64,000 nucleotides of DNA from an uncultured Oleiphilus sp. (lineage in GTDB: Bacteria > Pseudomonadota > Gammaproteobacteria > Pseudomonadales > Oleiphilaceae): assembly GCA_913020045.1 (NCBI GenBank), contig CAJWBE010000009.1, positions 54,708 through 118,707 of the forward strand, written 5' to 3'. The translations under genes and the position numbers were made by a program. A model generated the notes under the pieces. The model saw only the letters and a list, made by a program, of their open reading frames with translations. It had not been told where the DNA came from and did not search any database. Position 1 is the stretch's first letter; every line of letters starts with the position of its first letter. Positions 55,182 to 63,185 of this stretch are shown piece by piece.

Positions 55182-55738
55182 CGACACAACGAGCATTACT
55201 ACTTGATCGCGACGGCGTCATCAACATAAACCATGGCTATGTCCATCGGACAGAAGACTGCCAGTTTATTCCGGGTATTTTTGAACTCTGCCGAGAAGCT
55301 AGCCGCAAAAATTACCTCATTATCATCGTAACAAACCAGTCTGGAATCGCGAGAAACTACTACCCCCGCGAGCAGTTTCATGTATTTAGCCGCTGGATCG
55401 AGCATCAATTCTGGCTGAGAGGGATTATCATTCAGCACACCTACCATTGCCCCCATCACCCAAAAGAAAGCGGTGGCTTTGGTGGTTTCTGTACGTGCCG
55501 AAAGCCCAAGCCTGGCATGTTATTCAAAGCGCAAAAAGACTTTAAACTAGACCTTTCGAGATCCATCATGGTCGGGGACAGTCTTTCAGATATGCAGTGC
55601 GCTCGGATAGCCGGCCTTAAAGAGGCGGTTTTGTTCAAGGAGCATAGCACAGCAAAGTACGTTCCCCGGCTAGCGAAACGAGGCAAAAAACCGTACTATT
55701 TGGCGAATGATCTTGCTGCAATCGCAGCCCTTCTTTAG
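55178..55738 (+). CDS. gmhB: D-glycero-beta-D-manno-heptose 1,7-bisphosphate 7-phosphatase
   Basis: HAD-IIIA phosphatase of the ADP-heptose pathway. In 186 residues it has LLDRDGVININ (nucleophile and acid Asp), VTNQSGIAR, and the zinc-binding loop CPHHPKESGG with FCTCRKPKPGM. SIMVGDSLSDMQCA is motif III. The zinc loop distinguishes GmhB from histidinol phosphatase relatives. It is next to gmhA in the same operon, which supports the assignment strongly. Confidence 0.94.
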   Translation: MTTQRALLLDRDGVININHGYVHRTEDCQFIPGIFELCREASRKNYLIIIVTNQSGIARNYYPREQFHVFSRWIEHQFWLRGIIIQHTYHCPHHPKESGGFGGFCTCRKPKPGMLFKAQKDFKLDLSRSIMVGDSLSDMQCARIAGLKEAVLFKEHSTAKYVPRLAKRGKKPYYLANDLAAIAALL

Positions 55739-55753
55739 ACAGAGAACGCTTAC

Positions 55754-56338
55754 ATGAAAGATAGAATGAACAGCCATATACAACGCAGTATCGACGCGAA
55801 AACGGCTATCCTAAACGATGCTGAGTTTCTCGCATTAGTCGAACAATCCGCGACACTGTGTGCCGACGCGCTTCGCCAAGGGAAGAAGATTTTATTTGCG
55901 GGTAATGGCGGCAGCGCATCAGATGCGCAGCACCTTTCTGCAGAATTAGTGGGCCGCTATAAGTTCGACAGAGCGTCTCTAGCCGCAATAGCATTAACAA
56001 CTGACACCTCAGCGTTGACAGCAATCGGCAACGACTATGGCTACGACGACGTGTTTTCACGACAAGTTTCAGGACTCGGCCAAGAGGGTGATGTGCTGGT
56101 CGCCATCTCCACTTCCGGCAACTCAGCCAATATTATAAAAGCCTGTGATGTCGCGGCAAAGAAAGGCTTAAAAATTGTAGGAATGAGCGGCGCTAAAGGA
56201 AAACTAAAAGAACTTGCGGACGTTTGTCTAGCAGTGCAAGCACCCGAAACCGCGACCATCCAAGAAGCGCATATTATGTTAGGTCACATCATTTGTGATG
56301 GCATTGAGCAGATACTTTTTCCCGAACTGAATAGTTAA
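55754..56338 (+). CDS. gmhA: Phosphoheptose isomerase
   Basis: Converts sedoheptulose-7-phosphate to heptose-7-phosphate, the first committed step of ADP-heptose synthesis. The 194-residue protein has a SIS domain with ILFAGNGGSASDAQHLSAEL, TTDTSALTAIGNDYGYDDVF, STSGNSANI and EAHIMLGHIICDGIEQ, including the catalytic Glu and His. Start is ATG 55754; ATG 55766 is an alternative. It is the last gene of the + strand run and is convergent with waaF. Confidence 0.96.
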   Translation: MKDRMNSHIQRSIDAKTAILNDAEFLALVEQSATLCADALRQGKKILFAGNGGSASDAQHLSAELVGRYKFDRASLAAIALTTDTSALTAIGNDYGYDDVFSRQVSGLGQEGDVLVAISTSGNSANIIKACDVAAKKGLKIVGMSGAKGKLKELADVCLAVQAPETATIQEAHIMLGHIICDGIEQILFPELNS

Positions 56339-56354
56339 GCAATACTAGTCAAAA

Positions 56355-56377
56355 GCGCGACAAGCTCACTGTCGCGC
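56355..56377. terminator. Bidirectional hairpin between gmhA and waaF
   Basis: GCGCGACA (56355-56362) and TGTCGCGC (56370-56377) form an 8-bp GC-rich stem with a 7-nt loop, 17 nt after the gmhA stop. No U-tract follows on either strand. Confidence 0.5.
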
Positions 56378-56412
56378 ATGACAAGGCTATTTATACCAGA
56401 TCGTCCAAATCC

Positions 56413-57432
56413 CTATAGAATTTCCAATTTGCTCCATACCCGGTCAGGAGACATATCTTCTAGGCACTTATAGTGCCCGAACGGGCAGTCACGTTTGAAG
56501 CAAGGACTGCAGTCAATATCGGCTTTAATGATCTCACTTTGGTCGCCGAGCGGCGGTGTGTAATCTGGCGAGGTGGAACCAAACAAAGCAACCAAAGGCC
56601 GCCCCAAAGCCGACGCAACATGCATCAAACCAGAGTCATTAGAAACTACTTTTTGCACTTGCGACAATAAGGCGACCGCTTGTTGCAAGGATGTCTCACC
56701 AGCCAAAACTGCCACGCGATCAGCAGGAAGCTCAGCCGCTATTTTTGTGCACGCATCATGATCATTTTTGGAGCCAAACAACCATACTTGACCACCTGAC
56801 TTGATGTGTCGCGAAGCAACCTCAGCATAATGTCGCTCCGGCCACTTCTTTGCTCGACCAAACTCTGCACCGGGACACAGTGCCAGCACTGGTCGTTCAA
56901 GGCTTAGATGAAAACCCGATAACGCTGCCGAGAGATGTTCAGGAGAACACTCAAGCTTTGGATTCGGGCAAACAAAATCTTTGGGCAAGGTTCCCTTGGG
57001 ATACGCCAGCGCAACGTATTTCTGCACCATCAAAGAATAAACACTTTTATCCAAAGGCCTTAAATCATTCAGCAATCCATAACGAAACTCGCCCTTCCAG
57101 CCCGTGCGCTTAGGGATACCCGCTAACCAAGGTATTAGGGCTGACTTCAATGAATTGGGAAGAATAATAGCTTGGTCATAGGCGGCAGGTTTTAACGAAT
57201 CTGCCACCGCTCGTCGAACGCCAAGCTGCAGCGCGCCGTGGCCAACAGGCATATCAATCGCTGCGCGTACCTCAGGCATCGCCTCGATAATAGGCCGGCT
57301 CCAAGCAGGCGCCAGTACATCTATATTTGCATTAGGATGCTGTGATTTGAGTGCCATGAACAAACTTTGCGCCATGACCATATCCCCTACCCAAGAGGGG
57401 CCGACAATCAATATATTCACTACGCTGTCCAT
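56413..57432 (-). CDS. waaF: ADP-heptose:LPS heptosyltransferase II
   Basis: GT9 enzyme adding the second L-glycero-D-manno-heptose to the inner core. The 339-residue product has GPSWVGDMVMAQSLF, LPNSLKSALIPWLAG, LCPGAEFGRAKKWPERHYAEVA and VSNDSGLMHVASALG. A C-terminal cysteine cluster (CSPCFKRDCPFGHYKC) is common in WaaF. It is downstream of ilvE and separated from it by a strong hairpin. No waaC (heptosyltransferase I) is in the window. Confidence 0.94.
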   Translation of the reverse strand: MDSVVNILIVGPSWVGDMVMAQSLFMALKSQHPNANIDVLAPAWSRPIIEAMPEVRAAIDMPVGHGALQLGVRRAVADSLKPAAYDQAIILPNSLKSALIPWLAGIPKRTGWKGEFRYGLLNDLRPLDKSVYSLMVQKYVALAYPKGTLPKDFVCPNPKLECSPEHLSAALSGFHLSLERPVLALCPGAEFGRAKKWPERHYAEVASRHIKSGGQVWLFGSKNDHDACTKIAAELPADRVAVLAGETSLQQAVALLSQVQKVVSNDSGLMHVASALGRPLVALFGSTSPDYTPPLGDQSEIIKADIDCSPCFKRDCPFGHYKCLEDMSPDRVWSKLEIL

Positions 57433-57460
57433 TTAATAAGAAAAGAAGTCTGGGGATAAA

Positions 57461-57491
57461 GTGAGTGAACGCGACTTTCCCGTTCACTCAC
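57461..57491 (-). terminator. Strong hairpin after ilvE
   Basis: GTGAGTGAACG (57461-57471) and CGTTCACTCAC (57481-57491) make a perfect 11-bp stem with a 9-nt loop, 13 nt after the ilvE stop. On the minus strand it is followed by TTTATCC, a weak U-tract. It probably terminates ilvE or reduces readthrough into waaF. Confidence 0.6.
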
Positions 57492-57504
57492 ACAGCTAAC
57501 ATCG

Positions 57505-58425
57505 CTATACGAAACTTAGCCAATCTTGATTTTGTGCTCGACGCCCTTTTACGGCATCAAAATACATGGTCTGGAATTTTTCTGTTAATTCGCCGCGCTT
57601 ACCGGTGCCAATCGCTCGACCGTCAAGCTCACGAATTGGAAGCACTTCAGCTGCCGTACCCGTGAAGAAAGCCTCGTCAGCCACGTAGACTTCGTCTCGT
57701 GTAATACGCTTTTCTTCAATCTCAACACCTAACTCTTCAGCAAACGAAAAGATAGTCTTGCGCGTAATACCATCCAAGCAGGACGTTAACTCGGGCGTGT
57801 ACATTTTCCCATCACGAATAATGAATATATTTTCGCCACTGCCTTCGGCAACATAGCCTTCATTATCAAGTAACAATGCCTCCTCACAGCCAGACTCTAA
57901 GGCTTCATTCAAGGCTAACATTGAGTTGATGTAATGCCCGTTTGCCTTCGCTTTACACATACTAATATTCACATGGTGACGCGTGTAAGAAGACGTTCGA
58001 ACTTTGATGCCTACCTCTTTCGCTTCAGGTGACATATATGAAGGCCATTCCCAAGCCGCCACCATCACGTGCGTCTTTAGATTGTCCGCCCGAAGACCCA
58101 TGCCTTCCGAACCATAAAATGCCATGGGCCTAAGATACGCTTCGTGCAGGTTGTTTTCCTTCACCACAGCTTGTTGCGCCGCGTTAATCGTTTCTTTGTC
58201 GAAAGGCATATCCATTCGCATAATGTGCGCAGAACGAAACAAGCGATCGGTATGCTCACGCATTTTAAATATCGCCGTACCACTTTCACATTCGTACGCT
58301 CGAACACCTTCAAAAACACCCATGCCATAATGCAAGGTATGCGTTAGAACATGTACCTTCGCATCTCGCCAAGGCACCATTTCACCATCTAACCAGATCA
58401 GGCCATCTCTATCAGCCATCGACAT
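57505..58425 (-). CDS. ilvE: Branched-chain amino acid aminotransferase
   Basis: PLP enzyme for the last step of leucine, isoleucine and valine synthesis. The 306-residue protein shows TLHYGMGVFEGVRAYE, CKAKANGHYINSMLALNEAL (Schiff-base Lys160), EGYVAEGSGENIFII and FFTGTAAEVLPIRELDGR, and matches the bacterial fold-type IV IlvE. A strong GAGGAG site precedes the ATG. It lies between glnE and waaF, the order known from Pseudomonas. Confidence 0.96.
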   Translation of the reverse strand: MSMADRDGLIWLDGEMVPWRDAKVHVLTHTLHYGMGVFEGVRAYECESGTAIFKMREHTDRLFRSAHIMRMDMPFDKETINAAQQAVVKENNLHEAYLRPMAFYGSEGMGLRADNLKTHVMVAAWEWPSYMSPEAKEVGIKVRTSSYTRHHVNISMCKAKANGHYINSMLALNEALESGCEEALLLDNEGYVAEGSGENIFIIRDGKMYTPELTSCLDGITRKTIFSFAEELGVEIEEKRITRDEVYVADEAFFTGTAAEVLPIRELDGRAIGTGKRGELTEKFQTMYFDAVKGRRAQNQDWLSFV

Positions 58426-58533
58426 CGCGTCTTCTCCTCAAAACAAACGTCCGGGCATTACACCCCAGCACAACAAAATTGCGGGCAATTCTAGCACTAA
58501 TGCTCGCAGTCGACTATCCGCCTTGCCGGCTAA

Positions 58534-61497
58534 TTAGCGAGTCGACGGAGCATCTGTAGCGCAGACATCAAAAATTTCGCACCAAGCGCTTTTCACCGCT
58601 TCTCGCTCCTCTGGAAAGTCTAACAATGACACCTGATAATCATTGTCTGCCAAGTTCTTTCGATGCAACGCCGATCGCAGGTTCCGATACGCATCAATCA
58701 ATGGCAGCAAGTTGTACTCACCAAAACACTTCAAGCTATTAAGCGACTCGAGCAAACGAACATTATCCGACCAGGCTAATAAACCAGACTGCCTTCCTGC
58801 ATGGTTCAACACCCCGAACTGGGTAATAAACTCGATATCCACTAAGCCGCCATCCCCTAACTTAATATCATCGCGCGCATGAGCCTCAGATGAAAAATTC
58901 TCTCGCGAGGTCTCTTTCATTTTAAGACGCATCTGCCGCACCTCATCCAACAAAGACACGCTATCACGAGACTGCCCCAGTACAGCAGAGCGAATCAATT
59001 CAAACTTTTCTGCTACCTGCGTATCACCAGCAATAAACCTTGCACGCACCAAGGCCTGATGCTCCCATGTCCATGCGTCCTTAAACTGGTACTTCTCAAA
59101 AGCCGCTAATGACGACACCAGCATCCCAGAGTTCCCCGAAGGCCTTAAGCGCATATCAACTTCATAAAGGTCGCCCTGAGTCGTATGGGTCGATAGCAGG
59201 TGAATCACACGCTGGCCCAGACGTGTGTAGAAAACTTGGTTATTGATCGACCGCTCGCCCTGGGTCATCCCTTGCTCATCACACTCATACAGAAAAACCA
59301 TATCTAAATCAGAGTGATAATTGAGTTCGATTCCGCCCAGTTTTCCATAACCAATGACTGAGAAGCCGATTCCTGAACTTGTCGCCTCTACGCAGCCTGG
59401 CAAACCATACTTGTCGACCATGTTTAACCAGGCAATCGAAACTGATTCAGCAACTAATACTTCGGCCAACCAAGATAAGTAATCACTTACTTTCATCACT
59501 GGCAAACGGCCAGTCAGCTCTGCGGCAGCAACACGAAGCATGTGGGACTGCTTGAAGTGCCGCAGAGCATCCATCTGAGCTTCAAGATCCTCTTGAGGGA
59601 TCCTTAATAAACACTGCCTAAGCTCATCCTCAAGCTCGGCCTTTTCCGGCGGCTTATACAAGGATGTTGCATCCAAAAGCTCATCAAGAATGACCGGGCT
59701 TTTCGCCAAATGCTCCGCGACCCAAGGGCTGTTTTCACAAAGCGAACAAAGCAATGCTAGCGCTTGAGGGTTTTCATACAGCAGCACCAAATAGATAGTT
59801 CGCCCAAGAACCGCATTGACCAACCCCATCACTCGAACAAATACCAAGCTTGGTTTCGACTGCTCCGCTGCTGTTAGCAGCAGCATTGGCAAGAAGTGAT
59901 CTAAACGCTTAGACGCATCATTCGACATCGTTTTAAAAAGCCGGCTCGCGCGAAGCTCATCTAACGCTTGCCAACACAACAGCGGCTCGGTGAAACCTGC
60001 CTCAAAAAGCGCGGAAAGCCACTCTTCTTGCCCTGCATCGCTTTGCCATAAATGAAGCCACCTACTGTTGTCCGCTAGCGCTTCGAGACTACTCTCCGGC
60101 GCCTCCTCTAAAAATGATGAGAATAGTGCACTTACCTGCTCACGATGAACATCAAGTGTCTCAAGCGCTTCCTCCCAATCCACAAAGCCAAGAGACCAAG
60201 CAACACGCTGACGATCGCATTCATCGCCCGGAATCAACTGAGTCTGCCTGTCTTCCAAGCCTTGTATCGCATGCTCGGTATTGCGTAAAAATTCGTTGGC
60301 TTCTAACAGCTGAGTTACCCATAGCGCTGGCAAATACTCTTTCTCTGCCAACAACGCTAACACCGGCAACAATCCTGGTTGCTGCAACTCTGGGTCACGC
60401 CCGCCGTGAATCAACTGACAGGCCTGAACAATGAATTCAATTTCCCGAATCCCTCCCGTGCCAAGTTTTATATTCTGCTCTCCCCCTTTTCGATGAACTT
60501 CCGAAAGAATCAAACGTTTCATATCGCGCAAGGCTTGAATCGAAGAAAAGTCAGTGTAACGACGATAAACAAAAGGTAAGACGACCTCTTGTAAAGCGGC
60601 TTTGTCTTGCTTCGTGCCGGTAATCGCCCGCGCCTTCACCATCGCGAAACGCTCCCACTCGCGCCCCTGATTTTGGTAGTAATCTTCTAGTGCAGAAAAG
60701 TTTAGCGCCAATGTTCCCGCAGAACCGTACGGCCGAAGACGCATATCCACACGAAAAACAAAGCCGTCAGCCGTCACTTGGTCGAGCGTGTTGATAAGCC
60801 GTTGACCTAGTTTGATAAAGAACTGCTGATTATCGATTGGTTTGTCAGGGTGGTCGGTCTCACCACTTTCAGGGTAAGCAAAAATCAAATCGATATCCGA
60901 CGACACATTCAGCTCTTTTGCGCCTAGCTTCCCCATCGCCAAGACCAGCATTTCTTGTTGGCGAGCGCCCTTAGTAGCTGACGAACGCGGCACACCATAA
61001 CGAAGCGTTAACTGCTTATACAAAACAGCTTGTGTTAGCGCGATGCAGACATCCGCCAACGCGCTAACCTCCGTAATGGTATTGCTAAGACAGGACAAGC
61101 CGCACGTGTCTCGCCAGATAATTCGAGTCATTTCCTTGCGGCGAAACTCTCGCAAACACTTAAGTAAGCTAGCGTCGTCCTCAACTTTATCCAACATACC
61201 TTGAAGCAAGGCTGTGTAAGTCTGCTCGTCACGCTTTAGATATAAGCTCGAATCGTCCGCAGACCACTCTTGCAACCAATCTGGAAATCGCGAGCAAGAC
61301 TCTGCAACAAAAGCACTACGGGTAAAGGCGGACACAATCAATGCTAAGTAAGGCTCTGGCCACGCAAACGATTGCTCACCGACACGCTCAGAAATTGCAG
61401 CCCAAATAGGCTTTAAACGAAGCGTATAATCATCAGAAAACGGATGCAGATGTGGAGCCAATAACTCTGGCAAAGAAGGAGTGGCGGGCATTGACAT
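58534..61497 (-). CDS. glnE: Bifunctional glutamine synthetase adenylyltransferase/deadenylase
   Basis: Adds and removes AMP on glutamine synthetase in response to PII. The 987-residue length is normal (about 950). Two nucleotidyltransferase domains are visible: one with AMGKLGAKELNVSSDIDLIFAY (about 190-211), the other with GYGKLGGIELNYHSDLDMVFLY (about 718-739). Each carries the metal-binding DxD. Both are followed by MRLRPYGSAGTL or MRLRPSGNSGML and an IxxGxGGIREIEF/VDIEF motif. It is upstream of ilvE and downstream of the DUF547 gene on the same strand. Confidence 0.97.
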   Translation of the reverse strand: MSMPATPSLPELLAPHLHPFSDDYTLRLKPIWAAISERVGEQSFAWPEPYLALIVSAFTRSAFVAESCSRFPDWLQEWSADDSSLYLKRDEQTYTALLQGMLDKVEDDASLLKCLREFRRKEMTRIIWRDTCGLSCLSNTITEVSALADVCIALTQAVLYKQLTLRYGVPRSSATKGARQQEMLVLAMGKLGAKELNVSSDIDLIFAYPESGETDHPDKPIDNQQFFIKLGQRLINTLDQVTADGFVFRVDMRLRPYGSAGTLALNFSALEDYYQNQGREWERFAMVKARAITGTKQDKAALQEVVLPFVYRRYTDFSSIQALRDMKRLILSEVHRKGGEQNIKLGTGGIREIEFIVQACQLIHGGRDPELQQPGLLPVLALLAEKEYLPALWVTQLLEANEFLRNTEHAIQGLEDRQTQLIPGDECDRQRVAWSLGFVDWEEALETLDVHREQVSALFSSFLEEAPESSLEALADNSRWLHLWQSDAGQEEWLSALFEAGFTEPLLCWQALDELRASRLFKTMSNDASKRLDHFLPMLLLTAAEQSKPSLVFVRVMGLVNAVLGRTIYLVLLYENPQALALLCSLCENSPWVAEHLAKSPVILDELLDATSLYKPPEKAELEDELRQCLLRIPQEDLEAQMDALRHFKQSHMLRVAAAELTGRLPVMKVSDYLSWLAEVLVAESVSIAWLNMVDKYGLPGCVEATSSGIGFSVIGYGKLGGIELNYHSDLDMVFLYECDEQGMTQGERSINNQVFYTRLGQRVIHLLSTHTTQGDLYEVDMRLRPSGNSGMLVSSLAAFEKYQFKDAWTWEHQALVRARFIAGDTQVAEKFELIRSAVLGQSRDSVSLLDEVRQMRLKMKETSRENFSSEAHARDDIKLGDGGLVDIEFITQFGVLNHAGRQSGLLAWSDNVRLLESLNSLKCFGEYNLLPLIDAYRNLRSALHRKNLADNDYQVSLLDFPEEREAVKSAWCEIFDVCATDAPSTR

Positions 61498-61562
61498 ACA
61501 AGACTCGTATTAATGGTTGAAGCAGGCAATTGTAGTAACCCATACAATCTATTGCGAGAACA

Positions 61563-62480
61563 TTAATTAAACCAAGTATTCCCACCGTTTCGCTTGATCT
61601 TCCTTAACTCTGAACCAGACAATTCATCATTTACCGTCCAGTCGTAAGTTAGATAACTCTCAATTTCCCAACTTCCACTTTGAGCAGGAAGGTAGAGGTT
61701 AACAAACGCTAAAACCCCACCATGGCCGCTAAAGTCACCGGAAAACCAATCGAACAATTTCGAAAGGCGTAAACGATTGCCGTCAACGACGACGCCTTTA
61801 TTTTGGGTGAAGAAAATCTCTGTTTGATTCTGAAGCTGCGCTTCAATTTTGTCATAAGTATACGGTTCCAAGCGCAGGTCAGGGCAGCTCATCGACGCGC
61901 AGTTTAAGGCAAAGTGAATACGCGGGTCGCCCTGTTTTCGCAAGACCTCATGTTCTAAAGAGCGAAGCGTAACAGCCTCGCCACAGACATCACCCGCGGG
62001 GTGAGCCCACACCGGCTGAAACGAATTACCTAGGGACTTGAGTTTAGATAAGGGCCAATGTGTCGCGACCTTATTGATCGCCAAAATATTATAGGCATTT
62101 AGGTAGAAGGCTATGGTTCTACTTTTTGTGTCCAATCGCTCTTTAGGATAGTCATCTAGTAAAGTAAGCAGGCGCCCCAGCCGCTCATCTTTTTTGGCTT
62201 CGGCGTAATCTACCATATTCGCAGGCAAGCCATTCTTAATGCCTGGTGCAACATGCTCGCTCAAGAAATTATGATATAGCTGATTTAGAGCCTCTAGCTC
62301 TTTGTCCTTTTCTACCCCTAACTTTTTGTGTGGCCCTGCGCCTAAGCCCTCCACTGAGATCGAGCCCGCCTCCGCACTTTGCACCGAAGGCTTTGTTGGA
62401 GATTGGGCAAGGACCACCTGCGCACCAAAAGTGAGCACAAGTAACTGAAACAAATGAGACAACTGCATTAAACGACCCAT
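61563..62480 (-). CDS. Secreted DUF547 protein
   Basis: A 305-residue exported protein with a signal peptide (about 1-25, ending VLA). The mature region contains the DUF547 core: AFYLNAYNILAI, HFALNCASMSCPDL with two cysteines, and LSKLFDWFSGDF. The AxNCAS-type cysteine and the nearby conserved His suggest a papain-like cysteine hydrolase fold, but no activity is established. It lies 7 nt downstream of the CYTH gene and 65 nt upstream of glnE, probably in one transcription unit. Confidence 0.85.
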   Translation of the reverse strand: MGRLMQLSHLFQLLVLTFGAQVVLAQSPTKPSVQSAEAGSISVEGLGAGPHKKLGVEKDKELEALNQLYHNFLSEHVAPGIKNGLPANMVDYAEAKKDERLGRLLTLLDDYPKERLDTKSRTIAFYLNAYNILAINKVATHWPLSKLKSLGNSFQPVWAHPAGDVCGEAVTLRSLEHEVLRKQGDPRIHFALNCASMSCPDLRLEPYTYDKIEAQLQNQTEIFFTQNKGVVVDGNRLRLSKLFDWFSGDFSGHGGVLAFVNLYLPAQSGSWEIESYLTYDWTVNDELSGSELRKIKRNGGNTWFN

Positions 62481-62486
62481 ACATCC

Positions 62487-63107
62487 TCAACTCTGTTTAT
62501 CTATACCTTTTAAGAATAACCGGTAGCCTCGCTCAGCTTTACTCACGTCATCCGCCTTTAACTCAAGTTTTTCTTGCAACCATTGCGCCAAAGTCAATAA
62601 ACCAGATTCCGGGCCTGACACGAGCTCTAGTTCAATCTCTCGGATAGGGACTTGCATATCACCAGCGACTACCTTACCCACATCATAGGCCAGCTCTATT
62701 TCACTTTGATGCCAATCTAGTTTGGACACCAAACGAACGAAATTAGTTTCAAATACAGGTTTTAGCGCCTCCACATCGACACTATCCGGCCAAGCATCAC
62801 AGGAGCTCAATAACTCTCGATCAAGGGCACCACTTGGTACATCCCACTCCCATTCACCTCGTCGATGCAAACCATTGATAGACTCACCTTTGGTTTTTAG
62901 GGTTTGAATGTAGCGTCCGCCTTTATGACGTATACGCAATGCAATACGAGCCTTATTAAGAACAAGATCGCTCGTATCAAAGTAAACATTGCGGAGCGGC
63001 GTTTCTTGCCAAGTCTCACCACCTAACAAATCCGACAATACTGACTCAACAGCCTCGCCAGTGACGTCGTCTTTGACGGCAAGCTTCATTTCGATTTCTA
63101 TCGCCAT
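62487..63107 (-). CDS. CYTH-domain triphosphatase-like protein
   Basis: A 206-residue CYTH protein. The signature ExExK is MAIEIEMK (Glu4, Glu6, Lys8). LRIRHKGGRYIQTLKTKG and the later RGEWEWDV, ESNFVRLVSKLDWH-like and EIELELVSG segments supply the basic and acidic tunnel residues. Relatives such as E. coli YgiF hydrolyse inorganic triphosphate and carry an added CHAD domain; this one has only CYTH. Its position upstream of glnE parallels the ygiF-glnE order of enterobacteria. Likely inorganic triphosphatase or thiamine triphosphatase activity. Confidence 0.85.
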   Translation of the reverse strand: MAIEIEMKLAVKDDVTGEAVESVLSDLLGGETWQETPLRNVYFDTSDLVLNKARIALRIRHKGGRYIQTLKTKGESINGLHRRGEWEWDVPSGALDRELLSSCDAWPDSVDVEALKPVFETNFVRLVSKLDWHQSEIELAYDVGKVVAGDMQVPIREIELELVSGPESGLLTLAQWLQEKLELKADDVSKAERGYRLFLKGIDKQS

Positions 63108-63131
63108 AGTTTGCTCTTAAATCTCAGGCAT

Positions 63132-63160
63132 AAAAAAACCGGTGCAAGCACCGGTTTTTT
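63132..63160 (-). terminator. Rho-independent terminator of the porin gene
   Basis: An A-tract, ACCGGTGC, a 2-nt loop centre (CAAG as tetraloop) and GCACCGGT followed by TTTTTT form a classic intrinsic terminator. It is 25 nt after the porin stop and symmetrical enough to act on both strands. It is the best-formed terminator in the window. Confidence 0.9.
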
Positions 63161-63185
63161 AACTAGCTAGGTAACTTAAGCAATC

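Noticed and set aside
47292..57432. LPS cluster as a horizontally acquired island
   Set aside because: Orientation changes are notable, but there are no mobile genes, no flanking repeats and no evident change in composition.
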